Shown piece by piece: positions 1 to 7,383 of a DNA stretch of 45,163 bases. Position 1 is the stretch's first letter. Each line of letters begins with the position of its first letter. The stretch is from NCBI GenBank assembly GCA_964567045.1, contig CAZMLE010000028.1, positions 1 through 45,163 on the forward strand, given 5' to 3'. Both the position numbers and the translations under genes were made by a program. The stretch comes from JAFNGF01 sp964567045. Its GTDB lineage: Bacteria > Planctomycetota > Phycisphaerae > Sedimentisphaerales > Anaerobacaceae. The notes beneath the pieces are model-generated. The model saw nothing but the letters and a program-made list of their open reading frames with translations. It ran no database searches and was not told the origin of the DNA.

Positions 1-691
1 TAACGTGAAGCGTGGAAAAGACCAGCACGCCCGTCTCTGCCGCGGTTAAAGCAATTTTAATTGTCTCGTAGTCTCTCATTTCACCTATGGCAATGACATC
101 GGGGTCCTGCCTTAGAGCGGCTCGCAGTCCGGTGTAGAATGACTGCGTGTCCCTTCCCACTTCTCTTTGTCTTACGATGCCCATTTTGTTTGTGTGCACA
201 TACTCGATAGGGTCCTCAATAGTGATTATGTGCTTTTTGTAGATGGCATTGACGTCGTCTATCATCGCCGCCATGCTGGTGGTTTTGCCCTGGCTGGTAC
301 TTCCGGTTATTAGCACCAGCCCTTTTCTTCTGTGAGCAAGGTCTTTGACGGTATCAGGCAGAAACAATTCCTGGACGGTTCGCGGCCTGGTAGGAAGGAT
401 CCGAATGGTAGCCCCCACGGCGCCATTGAAATACCCAACGTTTACCCGGTATCTGCCGCTATCATCCGCCAGCATCAAGTCATAGTCCAGGTTTTGCTGG
501 AACTCTCTTTTCTGCTGCTCGGTCAGCAACTGTAGCGATACGTCCCGGCTTTGCTCGGGGGTCAAGGTTTCTTTGCTGACCGGAACCAATTCGCCGCCGA
601 CCCTGAACAGAATTGGGGCCCCGGCGGAAATATGTATGTCGGTGGCACAGTTGGCTTTGGCATGTTCCAATAGCTGTTTTCTATCTATCAT
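1..691 (-). CDS. pilT: PilT-type twitching/retraction ATPase (C-terminus cut by window edge)
   Basis: The frame reads without a stop from an ATG at 691 to the window edge, giving the first 230 residues of a PilT/GspE-superfamily hexameric ATPase. These ATPases power type IV pilus retraction from the cytoplasmic face of the inner membrane. Visible motifs are an N-terminal 'ATDIHISAG' stretch, a Walker A at residues 130-137 (GSTSQGKT), the Asp box around 'ITIEDPIEY' (156-164), a Walker B region 'RQDPDVIAIGEMRD' (194-207) and the His box 'STLH'. The Walker A is unusual: PilT proteins normally have GPTGSGKS. A GAAAGGA Shine-Dalgarno precedes the ATG. It lies 51 bases after tilS on the same strand, so the two are probably co-transcribed. 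The fold is certain. PilT rather than another family member is likely from the short N-terminus and the GEMRD motif. Confidence 0.9.
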   Translation of the reverse strand, partial: MIDRKQLLEHAKANCATDIHISAGAPILFRVGGELVPVSKETLTPEQSRDVSLQLLTEQQKREFQQNLDYDLMLADDSGRYRVNVGYFNGAVGATIRILPTRPRTVQELFLPDTVKDLAHRRKGLVLITGSTSQGKTTSMAAMIDDVNAIYKKHIITIEDPIEYVHTNKMGIVRQREVGRDTQSFYTGLRAALRQDPDVIAIGEMRDYETIKIALTAAETGVLVFSTLHV

Positions 692-742
692 CTGCCGCCG
701 TCCTTTCTTCGAGCGGTTCAGCCGTCTCCGTACCGGCGACGG

Positions 743-2260
743 CTAAACAACTATCTGCAATTGAAGGATTTTGCCCGTCTTGTTGGTGACTTTAGCTGAC
801 TCACTTATTCGGATAGGGCAGACCCAGATTATCTTTTCACGGTCGGCGACAATAACGACCTTTCGCCGGATTTCCTGCGGCACTTTTGCGTCTGTCAGGA
901 ATTTGCCCACCTTTTTTTCAGCCGACAAGCCTAACGGCCAAAATCTGTCGCCATCCTGCCGAAGGCGAACAACTAACGGCAATTTTAGCTTATCCAGGTC
1001 AAAGCTTTCCAGAAAGTGGATTCCCGATTCTCGATTCTCGATTCTCGATTTTGTTTTTCTACAAGCATCTAGCATCGAGCATCCAGCATCAAGTATAGTT
1101 GCCTTTATCAAATAGTCCCCAAATCGTGTGCGCCCAGCAATCTCCAGTGCTACATATTTAGCCCCGGGTTCCGCCCGGGGTCTTTCAGCGCGCGAAAGGA
1201 TTAGTTTGCCGTATTCGCGGCGGACCAGAAACCTGCTCGGCAGTTCAATTTTTTTGTCGCTGCCGTTCTGATCGGCAAGCCGCAATATTCTTTCGTAGTG
1301 CGGTCGCACTAAATCTCTCTCGCCGCTGCCCAGAGCACCAAGACTTCGCCGAATCAGCTCAACTTTTACGGCCGGATGCTCCGGCAGAAAACTCTCCAAT
1401 TTCAGAACCACCCTGTCAACGGTGGAATCGGCCAGCCCGCCAGACGTATGGCGGGCAAGTTCCGGCCATACCTTATCTGCTCGCCGACAGATCATATTGT
1501 TGAGCCGGCGGGCAGATTGAGACAGCTCCGCCAGTTGCTCGACAATGCAGCCGGCACAATCCTGTTGCAGCACCGGAAGCAGCCGATGCCGAATGTAGTT
1601 TCGCCTGTACGTGCAGTCCACATTAGTGTGGTCTGTGCGCCACTTCAGATTTTGCCGCTCTAAATACTGAAGGACCTCGTCCCGCGTGACACATACCAGC
1701 GGCCTTATAAATCTCTCGACCCGCCTCTGCTGGGAGGCATCCTGTGGAGAGACGGGCTTGATTTTATCCTCAAAGATTCGCTTCGGCCAGATGCCGGCAA
1801 GACCACGAAAGCCTGTGCCGCGAGCGAGGCGCTGCAGAACCGTCTCTGCGTTGTCGTTCTTTTGATGCCCCGTTGCTATGCAGCCGCAGTTATTGTGCCC
1901 GGCAATATCCAGCAAACTTTTAATTCGCAACTGCCGGGCAGCAGTCTCAATTGATAGTTTATTCGCACGGGCAAAACCGCGTACATCCACATGCCTGGTA
2001 GTTATGGGCAAGTTAAGCTTTGTTGATTGTGCAACGACAAAATCCTCATCCAGGTCAGATTCGCCCTGCCTTAGCTGATGGTTTACGTGAGCGCACTGTA
2101 GTTCACCGTTAAAGACGCCCTGGCGTTTCAGTGCGCACACGGCATACATTAGTGCCATTGAATCGGCGCCGCCCGATACAGCCAACAGAATCTTATCTGT
2201 CGAATCAAAAAGCCCGTTGATTCTGGCAAAGTCGGCCACTTTTTTTTCAAGTTCCAACAC
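743..2260 (-). CDS. tilS: tRNA(Ile)-lysidine synthetase
   Basis: TilS attaches lysine to cytidine 34 of tRNA-Ile(CAU) so that it reads AUA. It is a cytosolic, normally essential enzyme. The N-type ATP pyrophosphatase P-loop SGGADS is at residues 29-34, followed by 'HVNHQLR', 'TTRHVDV' and 'TGHQKNDNAETVL', all typical of the family. The C-terminal domain shows 'RQDGDRFWPLG' and 'VPQEIRRKV'. At 505 residues it is somewhat longer than usual. Part of the excess is a low-complexity stretch at about residues 388-414 that is encoded by two seven-base repeat arrays. The start is GTG at 2260. An ATG slightly upstream (2271) is out of frame. A rho-independent terminator lies immediately upstream, so tilS should have its own promoter or rely on read-through. 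Confidence 0.95.
   Translation of the reverse strand: MLELEKKVADFARINGLFDSTDKILLAVSGGADSMALMYAVCALKRQGVFNGELQCAHVNHQLRQGESDLDEDFVVAQSTKLNLPITTRHVDVRGFARANKLSIETAARQLRIKSLLDIAGHNNCGCIATGHQKNDNAETVLQRLARGTGFRGLAGIWPKRIFEDKIKPVSPQDASQQRRVERFIRPLVCVTRDEVLQYLERQNLKWRTDHTNVDCTYRRNYIRHRLLPVLQQDCAGCIVEQLAELSQSARRLNNMICRRADKVWPELARHTSGGLADSTVDRVVLKLESFLPEHPAVKVELIRRSLGALGSGERDLVRPHYERILRLADQNGSDKKIELPSRFLVRREYGKLILSRAERPRAEPGAKYVALEIAGRTRFGDYLIKATILDAGCSMLDACRKTKSRIENRESGIHFLESFDLDKLKLPLVVRLRQDGDRFWPLGLSAEKKVGKFLTDAKVPQEIRRKVVIVADREKIIWVCPIRISESAKVTNKTGKILQLQIVV
1019..1053. repeat. seven-base tandem array inside tilS (unit GATTCTC)
   Basis: Five consecutive heptamers run through this segment: GATTCCC, three copies of GATTCTC, then GATTTTG. 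On the coding strand they give part of the TilS linker 'KTKSRIENRESG'. The period is seven, so the frame shifts between units and the translation is not a simple repeat. Confidence 0.9.
1064..1098. repeat. seven-base tandem array inside tilS (unit AGCATCN)
   Basis: Five heptamers follow one another: AGCATCT, AGCATCG, AGCATCC, AGCATCA and a decayed AGTATAG. Only the last base varies in the first four units. The array is ten bases from the GATTCTC array and is also within tilS, encoding the stretch around 'CSMLDACRK'. Confidence 0.9.
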
Positions 2261-2271
2261 GATTTACCCAT

Positions 2272-2301
2272 AAAAAAATGGGCCTGTTACGGTGCAGGCC
2301 C
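2272..2301 (-). terminator. rho-independent terminator after the TPR lipoprotein gene
   Basis: Read on the minus strand, a perfect 7-bp stem (GGGCCTG / CAGGCCC, eight-base loop) is followed by ATTTTTTT. It lies 38 bases past the stop of the 2340-3128 gene and just before tilS. Confidence 0.85.
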
Positions 2302-2339
2302 AAACCATCCGACAGAAAATTCGCCTGGATCGCTTGACG

Positions 2340-3128
2340 TCACTTAGTACCTTCCTCTTCGGTTTTGGTCAGCTCCTTAATCCGCCTCTCTGCAAACTCT
2401 ATCCATTCGGCGTATTGGCGCTGCTCCTTGACGGCCTGCCTATAGAGCTCCAATGCCTCTGCCCTGCGGTACAAGTATCTATCCAGAATAAATGCCGCCT
2501 TAAACTTGGCAGGATAAGTCGTCTGCGGGTCCCATTGATAGGCCCTTTGATAGTACAGAAGTGCTATGTTGTAGTCCTTGAAGTACTCGTAGATTCCGCC
2601 GGCCTTAAATGCGGCGTCATCAATCTTGTCACTGGCAGGATGCGTGCTTATAACCTGATTGTATTTGTCCAAAGCCAGGCGCAATTTCTGCTCATTCTTG
2701 CCGAAGGGCAGCAGACCGGCTTCCTTTTCCAGTTGCACAGCATCCTGGTAAAGTGTATCCGCTTCCGGAATCAGGGTGGTGGCTTTCAAATCTGCCGGCA
2801 GCACTTCCGCCTCAATGACGTACTTATACTGTGGCATAGCGTTGAATGCCGCCAATTCCTTTTTGGCCCAGTTGAGTTTTTCGTAGCTGCCGGTTCTGTT
2901 GTAGTACCGTACCAGCAGCCCCAGGCTCTGGCGATACGCTTGCCGGTGTATGGCCATCTGCTCGACCAGGTCCGCCTCGGTGGCCTCGGCGATATTAACC
3001 GGGCCAATAGAGCCTGGCGATGTATCGCTCGGACTTGTCACGAGCTGGCTCCGGCCGGTATTGCTCTGGCAGCCGACCAAGATGTTCAATGAGACTATAA
3101 GTGCTGCGGTACAAACTATCCTTGCCAT
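2340..3128 (-). CDS. TPR-containing lipoprotein, function unknown
   Basis: The 262-residue product begins with a lipoprotein signal peptide ending in the lipobox LVGC (Cys19), so it is probably anchored in the envelope. The mature part is helical with tetratricopeptide-like units, clearest in 'YNQVISTHPASDKIDDAAF' and 'AFILDRYLYRRAEALELYRQ', and a charged C-terminal tail. TPR lipoproteins usually act as scaffolds for envelope complexes. No specific partner is evident here. The start is an ATG with an excellent AAGGAGG Shine-Dalgarno. A strong terminator follows, so this is probably a single-gene unit. I do not recognise a named family beyond TPR. Confidence 0.75.
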   Translation of the reverse strand: MARIVCTAALIVSLNILVGCQSNTGRSQLVTSPSDTSPGSIGPVNIAEATEADLVEQMAIHRQAYRQSLGLLVRYYNRTGSYEKLNWAKKELAAFNAMPQYKYVIEAEVLPADLKATTLIPEADTLYQDAVQLEKEAGLLPFGKNEQKLRLALDKYNQVISTHPASDKIDDAAFKAGGIYEYFKDYNIALLYYQRAYQWDPQTTYPAKFKAAFILDRYLYRRAEALELYRQAVKEQRQYAEWIEFAERRIKELTKTEEEGTK

Positions 3129-3246
3129 AACGGCCTCCTTTCAGCCTCAAACCATATCCTGTGGCCTACAAATAACCGTCGAATCGCGCCGGCAATCGGC
3201 GACTCGTGGATGCGCACACACCTGCGCCGGTGTGCGGAATAATCCC

Positions 3247-3267
3247 TTATCAATAGTCAATTATCAA
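3247..3267. repeat. three-unit seven-base array (TTATCAA)
   Basis: The units are TTATCAA, TAGTCAA and TTATCAA, in phase and contiguous, followed by a decayed TCAAAAA. The array lies in the intergenic region upstream of both flanking genes. Confidence 0.65.
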
Positions 3268-3334
3268 TCAAAAAGCCCGCCCGTCAAGAACAAACAGCCA
3301 AAAAATCGCCGAGGCTGAAAAATGCAGATTTCAA

Positions 3335-3363
3335 TTGACACTATCGGCCTGCAACAGTAGAAT
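3335..3363 (+). promoter_or_regulatory. sigma-70-type promoter for the Cys-rich peptide gene
   Basis: TTGACA (3335-3340), a 17-base spacer and TAGAAT (3358-3363) form a near-consensus promoter. Transcription would start near 3370, leaving an untranslated leader of about 75 bases before the ATG at 3447. Confidence 0.8.
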
Positions 3364-3446
3364 TATTCTCAATGGTCGTGGGGCTGAATTTGCCTCGGGC
3401 CTGAACATTAAATGCCAACCTGTCATATTTTGAGGAAAAAAGTAAG

Positions 3447-3719
3447 ATGACAGCCAAAGTAGGTAAGACCCTAATCGTGATGCTTGTGCTGGCAACGGTG
3501 CTTCTGGCAGGAAACGCGCTGGTCGGAGGTCGTGTGGATACCAAGGCTACGGAAGCTGGCACTTGTTGCCAGGCACAAGAGCAAGCCCAGACCTGTCCGG
3601 TCGCATGTCCGAAGTGCTGCTGTCCGCAGTGTTGCTGCGACGAGCCTTGTTGTCTGAACACAAAGGGCACAACTGGCTGCTCAACCAGTCAGCAAAAACC
3701 GTGCTGTGCCTCCAAGTAA
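3447..3719 (+). CDS. small Cys-rich exported peptide, function unknown
   Basis: The gene encodes 90 residues with a Sec-type signal peptide (basic 'TAKVGK', then a hydrophobic core 'TLIVMLVLATVLLAG'), so the mature peptide of about 60 residues is exported. The mature part contains 15 cysteines, many clustered (CC, CPKCCCPQCCC, CC, CC). That density suggests metal binding or a disulfide-rich fold. It resembles metallothionein composition but I cannot assign a family. An AGGAAA Shine-Dalgarno precedes the ATG. A near-consensus promoter upstream and a strong terminator downstream make it an independent unit, likely well expressed. The alternative reading frames over this stretch show no conserved features. 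Confidence 0.7.
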   Translation: MTAKVGKTLIVMLVLATVLLAGNALVGGRVDTKATEAGTCCQAQEQAQTCPVACPKCCCPQCCCDEPCCLNTKGTTGCSTSQQKPCCASK

Positions 3720-3779
3720 AGGATGGATGGGGGGACTTTTTTTTGATGTTTTTCGCCGCCGATAATCGCGGGCGCATTG

Positions 3780-3809
3780 ACCCTCGGTTGTGCCGAGGGT
3801 TTTCTTTTT
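3780..3809 (+). terminator. rho-independent terminator after the Cys-rich peptide gene
   Basis: An 8-bp stem (ACCCTCGG / CCGAGGGT) with a five-base loop is followed by a T-rich tract. It lies about 60 bases after the stop codon at 3719. Confidence 0.85.
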
Positions 3810-3859
3810 GCTTTCTTTTTTACGCGATTTTTGTGCCTGGCGCTGCGACTGATACGTTC

Positions 3860-3888
3860 TTGCAGCCAAACCGAGTCCGGACTATACT
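3860..3888 (+). promoter_or_regulatory. predicted promoter for the 3980-5302 gene pair
   Basis: TTGCAG (3860-3865), a 17-base spacer and TATACT (3883-3888). The start point would be near 3895, about 85 bases before the first ATG. Confidence 0.6.
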
Positions 3889-3979
3889 ATCAGAGTGTTA
3901 TTCTGCGCTGTGTCGCCAAATAGGAGTTTTAGGTCCGTACCGAAGATATGGAACGGGCGAATAATGAAAGGGAGATAAA

Positions 3980-4267
3980 ATGGAATGTGTTTTCGCCGAA
4001 CCGGAGCAACTCTTTGCCGCAGTAGGTCCTGTTGTGGTAATGATTGTCGCGATCTTTCTTCTGGCAATGTGTTTGGCCCTACTGGTCATAAAAGCGGTAG
4101 TCTACTGCAAGATATTCCACAAGGCCGGCTACTGCTGGGCACTGGGACTGCTAATGCTGGTTCCTATAGCCTGCATAATTATGCCGTTCATTCTTGCCTT
4201 TGGCCGTTGGCCGATCGAGAAAGAGCTTGAGCAACTGCGCCGTCAGCAAGAAAGTATCTCCACCTGA
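3980..4267 (+). CDS. small two-helix membrane protein, function unknown
   Basis: The 95-residue product has two clear transmembrane segments, about residues 13-40 (ending 'LALLVIKAVVY') and 50-74 ('ALGLLMLVPIACIIMPFILAF'). A short charged tail ('EKELEQLRRQQES') may form a helix. A good GGGAG Shine-Dalgarno precedes the ATG. It is followed at 33 bases by the methyltransferase gene on the same strand, so the two probably share the promoter at 3860-3888. I do not recognise a family. Hydropathy and the ribosome-binding site support it as a real gene. Confidence 0.65.
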   Translation: MECVFAEPEQLFAAVGPVVVMIVAIFLLAMCLALLVIKAVVYCKIFHKAGYCWALGLLMLVPIACIIMPFILAFGRWPIEKELEQLRRQQESIST

Positions 4268-4300
4268 TGCCACCGAAATAACACCAAACGAAGCGAAAAG

Positions 4301-5302
4301 ATGCCAAAACAGTGGACAGCAGAAGAAATCCTGAACGTTGTCAGGGCATTTCAGCCGGCCTGCATCCTGACCGCTGCCGCCGAGCTGGATATATTCAGTG
4401 TGCTCTGCAAAAGGCCGATGACAGTGGAATCTCTGGCCGGCAGACTAAATAGTGACATCCGAGCGACAACTATCCTGCTTAATGCGCTGGCTGCATTAGG
4501 GCTCCTGGCTAAGGAAGGCAATGAGTATAGCGTTCCAGCGGAAGTAGCACAGATACTGGCAGAGACAGGGCCGCGCAACGTATTGCCTGCGGTGCGTCAC
4601 CTGGGCAATTGTCTTCGTCGCTGGTCGCAATTGGCGCAGGTGACACACATAGGAAAGCCCGCCGAGCGCCAGCCGAGTATCCGCGGCGAAGCCGCCGACT
4701 GTGGTGCCTTTATCGGCGCTATGGACAACTTCTCCGCGCCTATCGTTTGCCAGGTCATTGACTGTCTGGGACCACTGACTTTCAGGCGCTTGCTTGATAT
4801 TGGAGGCGGGCCAGGCACGTGGACAATTGCATTTTTGCGTGCCGTAGCCGGTGCCAGAGCGACACTTTTCGACCTGCCAGAGGTGATTCCCCTTGCAAGA
4901 CAGCAAATTGCTGAAGCCGGACTAAGTGACCGGGTGAGTCTGGTCGGCGGTGACTTCTATAATGATGACTTACCCGCCGGGGCGGATTTTGCCTGGCTGA
5001 GTGGCGTTGCCCATCAGAACTCCCGCCGGCAGAACCGTGCCCTTTTTGCCAAAATTCATGCCGCCTTGCAGAAAAACGGCGTCCTGGTTATACGCGATGT
5101 AGTGATGGATGAATCTCGCACTGAACCTGTAGCCGGAGCACTATTTGCGGTTAATATGCTTGTTGGAACCGAAGCGGGCGGCACATACACGTTTGATGAG
5201 TTTTGCCAAGACCTGACCGAGGCCGGCTTTTCCGAGATAACCCTTGTTCATCACGATGAATACACGAGTTCTTTAATCCGGGCGGTAAAAGTGCAGACGT
5301 GA
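4301..5302 (+). CDS. SAM-dependent O-methyltransferase (Methyltransf_2 type)
   Basis: The 333-residue protein has the two-part plan of the family. An N-terminal winged-helix dimerisation domain (residues 1-100, 'ACILTAAAELDIFSVL', 'TTILLNALAALGLL') precedes a Rossmann SAM-binding domain with motif I DIGGGPGT at 166-173, the acidic 'FDLPEV' loop at 190-195 and a later 'GGDFY' motif. Relatives methylate small hydroxylated compounds such as carotenoid intermediates, polyketides or acetylserotonin. The substrate cannot be read from the sequence. Length matches the family. It is the last gene of a short plus-strand unit and converges on the MGMT-like gene with 17 bases between the stops. Confidence 0.88.
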   Translation: MPKQWTAEEILNVVRAFQPACILTAAAELDIFSVLCKRPMTVESLAGRLNSDIRATTILLNALAALGLLAKEGNEYSVPAEVAQILAETGPRNVLPAVRHLGNCLRRWSQLAQVTHIGKPAERQPSIRGEAADCGAFIGAMDNFSAPIVCQVIDCLGPLTFRRLLDIGGGPGTWTIAFLRAVAGARATLFDLPEVIPLARQQIAEAGLSDRVSLVGGDFYNDDLPAGADFAWLSGVAHQNSRRQNRALFAKIHAALQKNGVLVIRDVVMDESRTEPVAGALFAVNMLVGTEAGGTYTFDEFCQDLTEAGFSEITLVHHDEYTSSLIRAVKVQT

Positions 5303-5319
5303 GATAGTGGGCTTGCTCT

Positions 5320-5805
5320 TTAGACCAAGGCCTTCTCGAAATCTTGCACCTTAGGCGGTTTTTTGCCCTTGGCGGGAACGATTTTATGCCCTTCTGCCTC
5401 CAGGTGTGCCGCCTGAGACTCCACGCCGCCGGGGAATTTGGGGTTAAGGCTGCCATCGTCTTTGACTACCCGCCAGTAGGGCGTTATCTGTTTCTTGCCC
5501 TTGCGGCGGTCTTCCTCAGCCGCCTCGGAGATGATCCGCAGAAAGATGCCGACGGTCAGCGGGCATGTTGAATCTGCCCTATATTTTTGGGCCAGTCTCT
5601 CTCTGATCTGCCCAACAGTAATGAGGCTTCTTTTAGTCACCTTCCTTATTAGCTCGTCAACAAGGAGCGGCGTCGGCACCAGGATATTTTCGCCGCCCAT
5701 TGTCTTTTGCCATTTGACCGGCACTTTAACTACTTTTGGCAGCCCCGCCGGTGGGTTCTCTAATTTTTCTTGCCAGCTCTTGCGTGATTTGAATCTCTCG
5801 CTCAT
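5320..5805 (-). CDS. MGMT-like (alkyltransferase-like) DNA-binding protein lacking the acceptor Cys
   Basis: The C-terminal half resembles the DNA-binding domain of O6-alkylguanine-DNA alkyltransferases: a helix-turn-helix ('ITVGQIRERLAQKY'), then 'ITPYWRVVKDDGSL' and 'FPGGVESQAAHLEAEGH'. In true MGMT the last motif region carries PCHR. Here it is PYWR (residues 109-112), so the alkyl-accepting cysteine is absent. Alkyltransferase-like proteins with such replacements bind alkylated bases and flag them for nucleotide-excision repair, and a similar role is inferred. The protein is longer (161 residues) than typical single-domain ATLs because of an N-terminal basic extension. The ATG at 5805 has an AGAAGG Shine-Dalgarno. 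Confidence 0.75.
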   Translation of the reverse strand: MSERFKSRKSWQEKLENPPAGLPKVVKVPVKWQKTMGGENILVPTPLLVDELIRKVTKRSLITVGQIRERLAQKYRADSTCPLTVGIFLRIISEAAEEDRRKGKKQITPYWRVVKDDGSLNPKFPGGVESQAAHLEAEGHKIVPAKGKKPPKVQDFEKALV

Positions 5806-5999
5806 CTTTGCACCTTCTTATATCACATCTTTACTTCGGGCAAACTGCACGCAGCCAACAGCATAGTCAAAACCTGCACATCGGTCAACTGCTAAAGTGG
5901 GCTTGGGCAATGGGAAACCTCATTGCGCCACGAATTTGCGGCATAAAAAATGCACGACCAGCATCGCATAAAATTTCTTCAAAAATCTCTTCATGCCCC

Positions 6000-6027
6000 T
6001 TGACAGAAGCACACATGACGTTATACT
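6000..6027 (+). promoter_or_regulatory. promoter of the gntR-ABC operon
   Basis: Consensus TTGACA (6000-6005), a 16-base spacer and TATACT (6022-6027). It is the only strong promoter-like pair in the 260-base gap between the MGMT-like gene and the regulator gene. Confidence 0.8.
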
Positions 6028-6049
6028 TGTAATAGTTGAAATAGTACAA
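6027..6049 (+). promoter_or_regulatory. candidate GntR operator palindrome over the start point
   Basis: A 23-base imperfect palindrome (9 of 11 positions paired, arms TTGTA / TACAA) begins at the last base of the -10 element and covers the expected start point. A bound repressor would block initiation, which suggests autoregulation by the first gene of the operon. Confidence 0.6.
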
Positions 6050-6065
6050 ATAATTGGGTGGATTT

Positions 6066-6464
6066 ATGCAATTTCGAATAGACAACGCTTCAGACAGGCC
6101 CGTTTATCAGCAGATAATAGACCAGATCAAGCGAGATATCGCTTTGGGCAGGCTGATAAAAGATGAAAAGCTGCCCACAGTCAGGCAATTAGCCAAGCAA
6201 CTGGCAATAAATCCTAACACGATAGCCAAGGCCTATCGCCAGCTCGAGCAGGAAGGCATCATTGTCACCAAGCCTGGCACCGGCGCTTTTGTCGCGAGCT
6301 TGGATAGCAATTTGAGCAAGTCCGTCAGAAAGAAAATCGCTTCGGAAGAGCTGGAGCGAATTGCGATAGAGGCTTTTCACATGCAAATCGACAGGGAAAC
6401 GCTGCTGGAGTTGTTCGATAGCGCGGTTGAGAAATTCAATCTGTCGCCGAAAAAGGAAAAGTAA
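6066..6464 (+). CDS. GntR-family regulator, YtrA subfamily
   Basis: The 132-residue regulator has an N-terminal winged helix-turn-helix ('PVYQQIIDQIKRDIALG', 'LPTVRQLAKQLAINPNTIAK', 'GIIVTKPGTGAFV'). The C-terminal part is too short to be an effector domain, as is usual for the YtrA subfamily. These regulators typically repress the ABC transporter genes they sit next to. The ATG at 6066 is preferred over an upstream TTG at 6054 because it has GGTGG at the right distance. The stop is one base before the ATPase gene, so the two are translationally close. The palindrome at 6027-6049 is its likely operator. Confidence 0.9.
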   Translation: MQFRIDNASDRPVYQQIIDQIKRDIALGRLIKDEKLPTVRQLAKQLAINPNTIAKAYRQLEQEGIIVTKPGTGAFVASLDSNLSKSVRKKIASEELERIAIEAFHMQIDRETLLELFDSAVEKFNLSPKKEK

Positions 6465-6465
6465 A

Positions 6466-7371
6466 ATGGATGAAAACGTTATCGAAGTGGAAAATCTGGT
6501 CAAGTACTTCGATGGCCGGTGCGTCCTGGACGGCATCAGTCTGAAAGTGCCGCGAGGCTGCATATACGGCCTATTGGGCCGAAATGCGGCGGGTAAGACA
6601 ACAATGATCCGGATTCTTTTGGGCCTTGAGCCGGCAACGCGCGGCAGGACTTTTCTGCTGGGCACTGAATCGTCCCGTCTTTCGGCAAAGGTCAAAGGCC
6701 GAATCGGCTACGTAGCTGAAGGTCATAACCTCATCCAGAACTACAAAGTGGGGCGACTCGTTAAGCTCTGTAAAGACCTTTCGCTGCGGTGGAACAGTGA
6801 ATTTTTTGCCCATCTGATGGAGATGTTCCACCTGCCGATGGACCGCAGAGTAAGCCAGCTTTCAATCGGCATGCGGGCACAACTGAACCTGTCACTGGCT
6901 CTGGCGATAGACCCGGAGCTATTGATTCTTGACGACCCCACGCTGGGAATGGACACTGTCGCACGCCGGCAGTTTCTGGAGCTGGCTATCGATCTAATCC
7001 AGCACCAAGGCCGAACGATACTGTTCAGCTCGCATATCTTGAGCGACGTCGAACGAATCGCCGACCGCATAGGCATCCTTGCTGGCGGCAAGCTCATGGT
7101 GGACTGTGCACTGGAAGAGCTTAAAAACCGGATCAAAAAATTCCGGCTGATTTTCCCTGAATCCGCACCAGAAGATCTGCACCTGACAGAGATAATAAGT
7201 CAACAAATCCAGGACCGGGAGATGGTGATCACCGTTGCCAATTGGAACCAGCAAAAACAAGCCATGCTCGAGATTTTCAAGCCCTCCAGTTGCACGGAGC
7301 TACCGATGAGCCTGGAGGATATATTCATAGAATGTACCAGGCCCAATCCCGTACCGATCGATTCTCAGTAA
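6466..7371 (+). CDS. ABC transporter ATP-binding protein
   Basis: The 301-residue cytoplasmic ATPase has a Walker A at residues 38-46 (GRNAAGKTT), a signature LSIGM at 132-136, a Walker B LLILDD at 152-157 and an H-loop His190 ('SSHILSD'). In most ABC ATPases the residue after the Walker B Asp is the catalytic Glu. Here it is Asp157, a conservative change that may slow hydrolysis. A C-terminal 'SLEDIFIECT' element is typical of exporter-type subunits. It pairs with the downstream permease and is presumably controlled by the upstream GntR protein. Relatives of this layout (Bacillus ytr-like) respond to cell-envelope stress, but the substrate here is unknown. Confidence 0.9.
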   Translation: MDENVIEVENLVKYFDGRCVLDGISLKVPRGCIYGLLGRNAAGKTTMIRILLGLEPATRGRTFLLGTESSRLSAKVKGRIGYVAEGHNLIQNYKVGRLVKLCKDLSLRWNSEFFAHLMEMFHLPMDRRVSQLSIGMRAQLNLSLALAIDPELLILDDPTLGMDTVARRQFLELAIDLIQHQGRTILFSSHILSDVERIADRIGILAGGKLMVDCALEELKNRIKKFRLIFPESAPEDLHLTEIISQQIQDREMVITVANWNQQKQAMLEIFKPSSCTELPMSLEDIFIECTRPNPVPIDSQ

Positions 7372-7383
7372 TAGGAGGTCGAA

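Larger units (their letters stand above)
3129..3446. other. intergenic region between divergent genes
   Basis: This 318-base gap separates the TPR lipoprotein gene (minus) from the Cys-rich peptide gene (plus). It holds a G+C-rich inverted repeat near 3214-3236 (GCACAC...GTGTGC), a three-unit heptamer array at 3247-3267 and a clear plus-strand promoter at 3335-3363. No further coding sequence is convincing. Confidence 0.7.

Noticed and set aside
332..535. Plus-strand reading frame of 67 codons
   Set aside because: It is antisense to the clear pilT frame and has no ribosome-binding site or recognisable motif.
3563..3964. Plus-strand frame of 133 codons overlapping the Cys-rich peptide gene
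   Set aside because: It reads through the peptide gene in another frame and across its terminator; composition is not protein-like.
6054..6065. TTG at 6054 as the gntR start
   Set aside because: The ATG at 6066 has a better-spaced GGTGG, and the TTG would lie close to the operator.
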